Shown: one piece after another, positions 59,035 through 64,000 of the stretch | How positions within the stretch are numbered: position 1 is the first letter of the stretch | Layout of the letters: each line of letters begins with the position of its first letter | Assembly (NCBI RefSeq): GCF_020283565.1 | Contig: NC_060061.1 | Location: forward strand, 44,739,362-44,803,361 | Source of the DNA: Trifolium pratense | Taxonomy: Eukaryota; Streptophyta; Magnoliopsida; Fabales; Fabaceae | DNA length: 64,000 bases | Reading direction: 5' to 3' | Notes under the pieces: generated by a model | Seen by the model: only the letters and a program-made list of their open reading frames with translations | Database searches by the model: none | Told to the model about the DNA's origin: nothing | Program-made: the position numbers and the translations under genes

Positions 59035-59196
59035 GAGTGGAGTGTCGAGTAGTTGAATTGGATGATAATGAATGAGTCAGCAACACATAAGCATCTGAAT
59101 CATGGTCAATTCCACATTTAATGCTTTGGTCTTATCCAATATTTCATCTCGTACTACAATAAATCGTTTTGACCATGTCATACAAATTAAAAAATA

Positions 59197-59492
59197 TACT
59201 TCCTTTGTCCCATTTTATAATAATCATTTTAACTAAATGTACTATTCATATGTCTTGTTTTCAACGTGCTTTTCTAAAAAAGTATAAATGTAGATATAAT
59301 TATATAAAATGTTGTTTGATTTGTTTCGATGAATATTTTTAAAATATCAAATTTCTTTTTTTTTTGACACAATAAAATATCACATTTCTATAATTTTTAC
59401 TAATAAAGAATTAAAGATATTCGTAATCAAAATTATGCATTGATATACGTGCAATGACAAATAAGTTCTTATATTTTGGGATGAAGGGAGTA
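59197..59492. mobile_element. Stowaway MITE in U2 (copy in U3 at 63142-63436)
   Basis: TACTTCCTTTGTCCCATTTT at the left, ATTTTGGGATGAAGGGAGTA at the right. Confidence 0.8.
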
Positions 59493-59890
59493 ATTAATAT
59501 CGTTTGTAAAAAATTTAAGATCCTCTTCAATTTTTCTTTGTTCTTTTTAGAAGATTTTTTTAAATTTTCAAGGGAATTAATTATTTTTTTTACAATCAAG
59601 TCCCTAACTAAAGCGCATCTTTTTTTACAATCTGTAAAAAAATACTGTAGGAAAAATTATAATTCATTCTCTCTCTTGAATTGTAAAAATAACACCGATC
59701 GTCAACAAATTTAATACCACAACTCACTTTCTTAATCTCTATAATTTTCTCAATGGGGTGTTATATTTGGCGACAGAGGTAGTGGTTTACAAAATTATCC
59801 TTCATTTATTGTATGGAAAATGATAAATTAATGAATTAAAAGTATAGAGTAATAAATAGTTAATGATATAATAGAAAAAAATATCATTAA

Positions 59891-60035
59891 CCAACATAGT
59901 GTGGCACAAGTGGTAGATACTTGGGTCCCTTAACCATTTTGGTCCTGGGTTCGATCCCCGGCCGGTGTGTATGGATAAGTATTTGTTGGGACTGCAGTTG
60001 CGCGCGGAGGATACCTTTGGTTTACCAAAAAAAAA
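59891..60035 (+). mobile_element. tRNA-derived SINE in U2
   Basis: TGTGGCACAAGTGGTAGA (A box) and GGGTTCGATCCCCGG (B box), A tail. Direct repeat ATCATTAA at 59883-59890 and 60036-60043. Confidence 0.85.
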
Positions 60036-60144
60036 ATCATTAATGTAAAATGTTTCATCTATAATGTAAAATGACTTATAATTTGATACAATTTTTTTTA
60101 TCAAAGAGACTTATAATTAATTTGATACTTAAGGAGTAAATTTG

Positions 60145-60451
60145 TACTCCCTCCATCCCAAATTATAAGGGGAAAAATTCACTTTTTTTTCCTCAAATTA
60201 TAGGGAAAAACACAAACATTTATCTTTTTCAAGATTTGTTTCTGCTTATTCTCATGAAATTAAATGCAAACTACAGTTAATTTACGCTCTCTCTTATCAT
60301 TTTCATAACCAATAAAAATTGTTTTTATATCTTTCCATGCAACTATTTTCAAGAAAAATACAAAGAAACATATTTCAAATTATTATATTTTAGTTTTTCT
60401 TAATAAGTGTGTTTTTTATTTTTTGCATTATAATTTGGGACCGAGGAAATA
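60145..60451. mobile_element. Stowaway-type MITE
   Basis: TACTCCCTCCATCCCAAATT at the left and ATAATTTGGGACCGAGGAAATA at the right; the right terminus is worn. Confidence 0.7.
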
Positions 60452-60469
60452 TTCAATTCTGATAATTAT

Positions 60470-60840
60470 GAAATGAGTCAGCTACACGTAAGCATCTGGG
60501 TCAAATTCACATTTATTGCTAAGATTTGATCTAAAAAATTTCTATTTAATTGTTTAATTAATTTCTAATTTTTTTCAATAAAGGTTTTTTATTTTTTTTC
60601 TTTTATTTTAATCCTCAATATTTTTCCTATTTTAATTTTTTTTTTAACTTGACAAAAGTATATTATTCAATTATTTTCAAAAAAAATATAAAGAAACATA
60701 TTTCGAATTATTATGTTTTAGTTTTTCTTAATAAGTATATTTTTTTTCTTAAGATGGAGGGAGTATTTAATTGTGATAATTATTAATTATGAATGAGTCA
60801 GCCACATATAAGCATCAGATCACATTTATTGCTATGGTTC
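60470..60840. repeat. Extra copies of the GAATGAGTCAGC block
   Basis: GAGTCAGCTACACGTAAGCATC (60474 region) and GAGTCAGCCACATATAAGCATC (60787 region), each followed by CACATTTATTGCT. They repeat the block at 59071-59120 in U2 and at 63020-63065 in U3, so this interval is built from worn partial copies. Confidence 0.65.
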
Positions 60841-60950
60841 ATTTTATTTTTTGACAGCTTTAATTTCTAATCTCCTTAATATTTTTTCCTATTTTAATTT
60901 TTTTTTAACTTGACATAAATATATTAACAATCTATATATTTATATTACTA

Positions 60951-61044
60951 TTTTTTTTTTCAATGTTGTCAATGAGGATCTAACGTAAAACTTCATGCAT
61001 GTTACCCAAACTCCTCACCACTAGACCAAACCTAGTGGTTTATA
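60951..61044 (-). mobile_element. tRNA-derived SINE
   Basis: Minus strand GGTTTGGTCTAGTGGTGAGG head, same family as 41228-41324. 10-bp target duplication TATATTACTA at 60941-60950 and 61045-61054. Confidence 0.75.
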
Positions 61045-61303
61045 TATATTACTACTTAAAAGAACACAATTCGACTCCTAATAACAACAAAATATTAATT
61101 TATAGATATTACGATTGCCTTGAATATTTTTTACCATTTATTTAATGTGTTGCATTACAAAATATAATAATTAAACACAATATAATAATTTGTTGATAAT
61201 ATAGATAACCAGTAACAATCATGTGTAGTGTAATATAGAGGGAATCAACACAAGTGTTTATGTTGTTAAGTACTTATAACAAGGAACTTTTAACATATTA
61301 TTC

Positions 61304-61627
61304 TTAACTAGATTGATAAGTGGTGGGAACCAACCACAAATCATGTTTTCTTCTAACAGTCAACCCAAAAGATTCTTTCATGTCAAGTTCTTCAGCCTTG
61401 TATCCATTAGGCATATTCCAATTAAAATGGAAAAGCAAATTTGCACTTGAAATTTCTAAGTTAGCAATACCAAATGATATGCCAGGACATGTCCTTCTCC
61501 CAGCACCAAATGGTATAATCTGAAAATCAGCACCTTTGTAATCAACTGAACTATCAATGAACCTTTCTGGATAAAATTTCTCAGCATTAATCCAATATCT
61601 TGAATCTCTGCATATTGACCATGCATT
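61304..61627 (-). pseudogene. Cytochrome P450 (CYP71D-like) C-terminal fragment
   Basis: The minus strand encodes about 107 residues: NAWSICRDSRYW, FYPERFIDSSVDYKG, the heme loop [16 protein letters not shown] with the axial Cys, then DLWLVPTTYQSS and TAA. It aligns with the last exon of the genes at 33940 and 17325, but everything upstream of Asn-Ala-Trp is missing. At 61628 it meets the start of unit U3; an unbroken reading frame crosses the joint (to 61717), but those added residues are chance translation of repeat DNA. With no N-terminus, I helix or K helix it cannot be an enzyme. The break was probably made when U3 was inserted or duplicated. Confidence 0.9.
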
Positions 61628-62238
61628 ATCACTTGAACTCGGTGTCTTGGTTTGTTTGATTGTAATTTTCTTAATGCCCTCCTTGTGTTGGATCGTCAAG
61701 GTTTTATCATTTTTCATTTAATTAGTTAATACTCCCTCCGTCTCAAAATTATTGTCACAATTTGACTATGTCCACTATTCATACATGCTACTTTGACTTA
61801 TATTTTTTTATTAATGTATAAAGATAAATATTAACATATCAAATCTTGTTAGATTTGTCTCGATGAGTACTATCAAAATATAGTAAAATGTGACAATTAT
61901 TTTGGGATGGAGGGAGTACAAGCCTCTAATTATATAAAAAAACAAAAAATTAAGGGAAAAAATGCGTAATAATTTATAAAATTTAGCCTATAGATTATCA
62001 TCTTAATTGTTTTTGCATGTTACACATTAAAATCACTATTAATTTTTGCATTTGTATTAAACTAATAAATCTACTAAATCTTTTACAATTTATTCATATA
62101 TCAGATGAAATGCATATAATAAAAGTATGAAAACTAACAAGAATTAATTATTTCACGATAACAAGGATTCTAAGCTTGGTGCGAGATAACTGTCTTTAAC
62201 CTAGCTACACATCCACCCGATTTTCATGGGTTATATCC

Positions 62239-62740
62239 GTCAAAATAGGAGTTGTTGTTCAAATCAAGTTTAGATATAAATAAACTTGATTAGTTATGTT
62301 TCAAGGTCTATGTCGGTGACATAGCTTCTTCAATATTAGGCATGAAATCTTATCTTTTTCACCATGTCTCTTGAATCAAAACCTTGTGACATGTTTCGAG
62401 AGATTGTATTCAAGACTCTGGTCTTGAAATGTGATCCAGAAGCGTTGCACACCACTGACTTTTCATGGTCAATCCTATACTCTTTTATTTATTTATATCT
62501 AAACTTGATTTGAACAACAACTCCTATTTTGACGTATAGGAATGACCATGAAAAGCCAGAGTTGTGCAACGCTTGTGGATCACATATTTCAAGTTCAAGA
62601 GTAACTCTTGAACACAATCTCTCGAAACATGTCACATGCAAGGTTTTGATTCAAGAGGCATGGTGAAAAAGATTTCATGCCTAATATTGAAGAAGCTATG
62701 TCACCGTTAAGACATAGACCTTGAAACACAACTAATCAAA
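62239..62740 (-). repeat. Long inverted repeat in U3
   Basis: Second copy of the hairpin locus at 58289. The left arm has lost a TTAACG-type 6-bp piece (GTCTATGTC|GGTGACATAG) that the right arm keeps (CACCGTTAAGACATAG), so the arms are still pairing-competent but no longer equal. Confidence 0.88.
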
Positions 62741-63830
62741 GAAATCACGGTTGCTGAAATAATAAAAATTTCATGGACGGATCTATCAAACATATATGCA
62801 CTAATGGCACATTGAGTTGTTGCTGGGCTCATCGATTCAAGCAAAAAAGAGCAGCTTTTGGCTACATGGAATTCAAAGGAATGTGAAGAGTATTTGTTCA
62901 AAATGTGAATGGAATGGTTGCGGCTAATGAAAGGGTTGTCGTTCTTAAACCCTAGGTGAAAAAATAGTGTATATATAGGAGTGGAGTGTCGAGTAGTTGA
63001 ATTGCGATGACAATGAATGAGTCAGCAACACATAAGCATCTAAATCATGGTCAATTCCACATTTAATGCTTTGGTCTTATCCAATATTTCATCTCGTACT
63101 ACGATAAGTCGTTTTGACCATGTTATACAAATTAAAAAATATATTTCCTCCGTCCCATTTTATAATAACCATTTTAACTAAATGTACTATTCATATGTCT
63201 TATTTTCACCGTGCTTTTCTAAAAAAAGTATAAATGTAGATATAATTATATAAAATGTTGTAGTTTGATTTGTTTCGATGAATATTTTTAAAATATCAAT
63301 TTTTTTTTTGACACAATAAAATATCACATTTCTATAATTTTTACTAATAGAGAATTAAAGATATTCGTAATCAAAATTATGCATTGATATACGTGCAATG
63401 ACAAATAAGTTCTTATATTTTGGGATGAAGGGAGTAATTAATATCGTTTGTAAAAAATTTAAGATCCTCTTCAATTTTTCTTTGTCCTTTTTAGAAGATT
63501 TTTTAAATTTTCAAGGGAATTAATTATTGTTTTTACAATTAAGTCCTTAACTAAAGCGCATCTTTTTTTACGATCCGTAAAAAATACTGTAGGAAAAATT
63601 ATAATTCATTCTCTCTCTTGAATTGTAAAAATAACACCGATCGTCAACAAATTTAATACCACAACTCACTTTCTTAATCTCTATAATTTTCTCAATGGGG
63701 TGTTATATTTGGCGACAGAGGTAGTGGTTTACAAAATTATCCTTCATTTATTGTATGGAAAATGATAAATTAATGAATTAAAAATATAGAGTAATAAATA
63801 GTTAATGATATAATAGAAAAAATACCATTA

Positions 63831-63976
63831 ACCAACATAGTGTGGCACAAGTGGTAGATACTTGAGTCCTTAACCATTTTGATCCTAGGTTCGATCCCCG
63901 ACCGGTGTGTATGGAGAACTATTTGTTGGGACTGCAGTTGCGCGCGGAGGATACTTTTGGTTTACAAAAAAAAAAA
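63831..63976 (+). mobile_element. tRNA-derived SINE in U3
   Basis: Copy of the SINE at 59891, with B box GGTTCGATCCCCGACC; inherited by duplication rather than a new insertion. Confidence 0.85.
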
Positions 63977-64000
63977 TCATTAATGTAAAATGTTTCATCT

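Larger units (their letters stand above)
57470..60060 (+). repeat. Tandem unit U2
   Basis: From the ACTTGAACTCGGTGTC block (57631) to the end of the SINE region it matches 61631-64000 at high identity (offset 4000 bp at the start, 3940 at the end because of small indels). It contains two Stowaways, an inverted-repeat locus and a SINE, all shared with U3. U1 (46860-57465, interrupted) is an older relative. Confidence 0.9.
61628..64000 (+). repeat. Tandem unit U3 (runs off the window)
   Basis: Near-identical to U2 from 57631 onward, including a Stowaway (61730-61918), the inverted repeat, the TATA box, a second Stowaway (63142-63436) and the SINE (63831-63976). Differences are small indels. 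Confidence 0.9.

Noticed and set aside
58757..59086. Minus-strand frame of 109 codons in U2 (shorter copy in U3)
   Set aside because: It begins upstream of the TATA box and is broken in U3 by indels; no known domain. The hairpin interpretation fits better.
59891..60035. Possible tRNA genes (good A and B boxes here and at 43056, 1276, 63831)
   Set aside because: No cloverleaf with acceptor and anticodon stems could be formed; tails and target duplications show SINEs.

Overview
This is AT-rich plant nuclear DNA, almost certainly from an inverted-repeat-lacking-clade legume (Medicago or a close relative). The evidence is a two-exon gene of the nodule-specific cysteine-rich (NCR) peptide type, a cluster of CYP71D-type cytochrome P450 genes, a spliced pfkB carbohydrate-kinase gene with legume/Arabidopsis-like exon structure, and dense plant transposons (Stowaway, MULE, hAT, CACTA, Helitron, tRNA-SINE, Gypsy, Copia). 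I could not run database searches; family calls rest on motifs, splice signals, terminal repeats and target-site duplications read by eye.

Genes. There are four P450 pieces. A 3' end lies at 1-131 (+). A nearly complete gene at 17325-21488 (+) is cut between codons 7 and 8 by a 2.3-kb LTR retrotransposon. An intact two-exon gene lies at 33940-36409 (+), with a CACTA element in its intron and an I-helix that lacks the usual acid. A C-terminal fragment lies at 61304-61627 (-). An NCR-type secreted peptide gene (61 aa, five cysteines) lies on the minus strand at 25300-25567. A 12-exon pfkB/ribokinase-like kinase (367 aa) spans 37731-45005 (+); its introns carry MITEs and SINEs, and one intron uses a GC donor.

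Layout. 1-17 kb is a nest of transposons. A Copia tail is split by a 7.9-kb Gypsy element with near-identical 1931-bp LTRs and a decayed interior. A CACTA element sits in a duplicated piece of the Gypsy LTR, and there are MULE MITEs and a Stowaway inserted in a SINE's target duplication. 17-22 kb holds the interrupted P450. 22-25 kb holds a 1.6-kb foldback element with a palindromic core array. 25-33 kb holds the NCR gene, an hAT element and nested inverted-repeat elements. 34-45 kb holds the intact P450 and the kinase. 45-64 kb is repeat territory: a 4.26-kb Helitron confirmed by related empty sites, a decayed 5.7-kb Copia element full of tiny stem-loops with a constant loop, and a unit present three times, two copies of which carry a roughly 200-bp-arm inverted repeat behind a TATA box.

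The P450 genes look like a tandem family broken up by transposons. Nothing ties the kinase or the NCR gene to them functionally; they appear to be simple neighbours. The most unusual observations are the mini-hairpin series in the Copia element, the clean retrotransposon knock-out of a P450, the NCR gene, the P450 lacking the I-helix acid, and the duplicated TATA-plus-hairpin locus.
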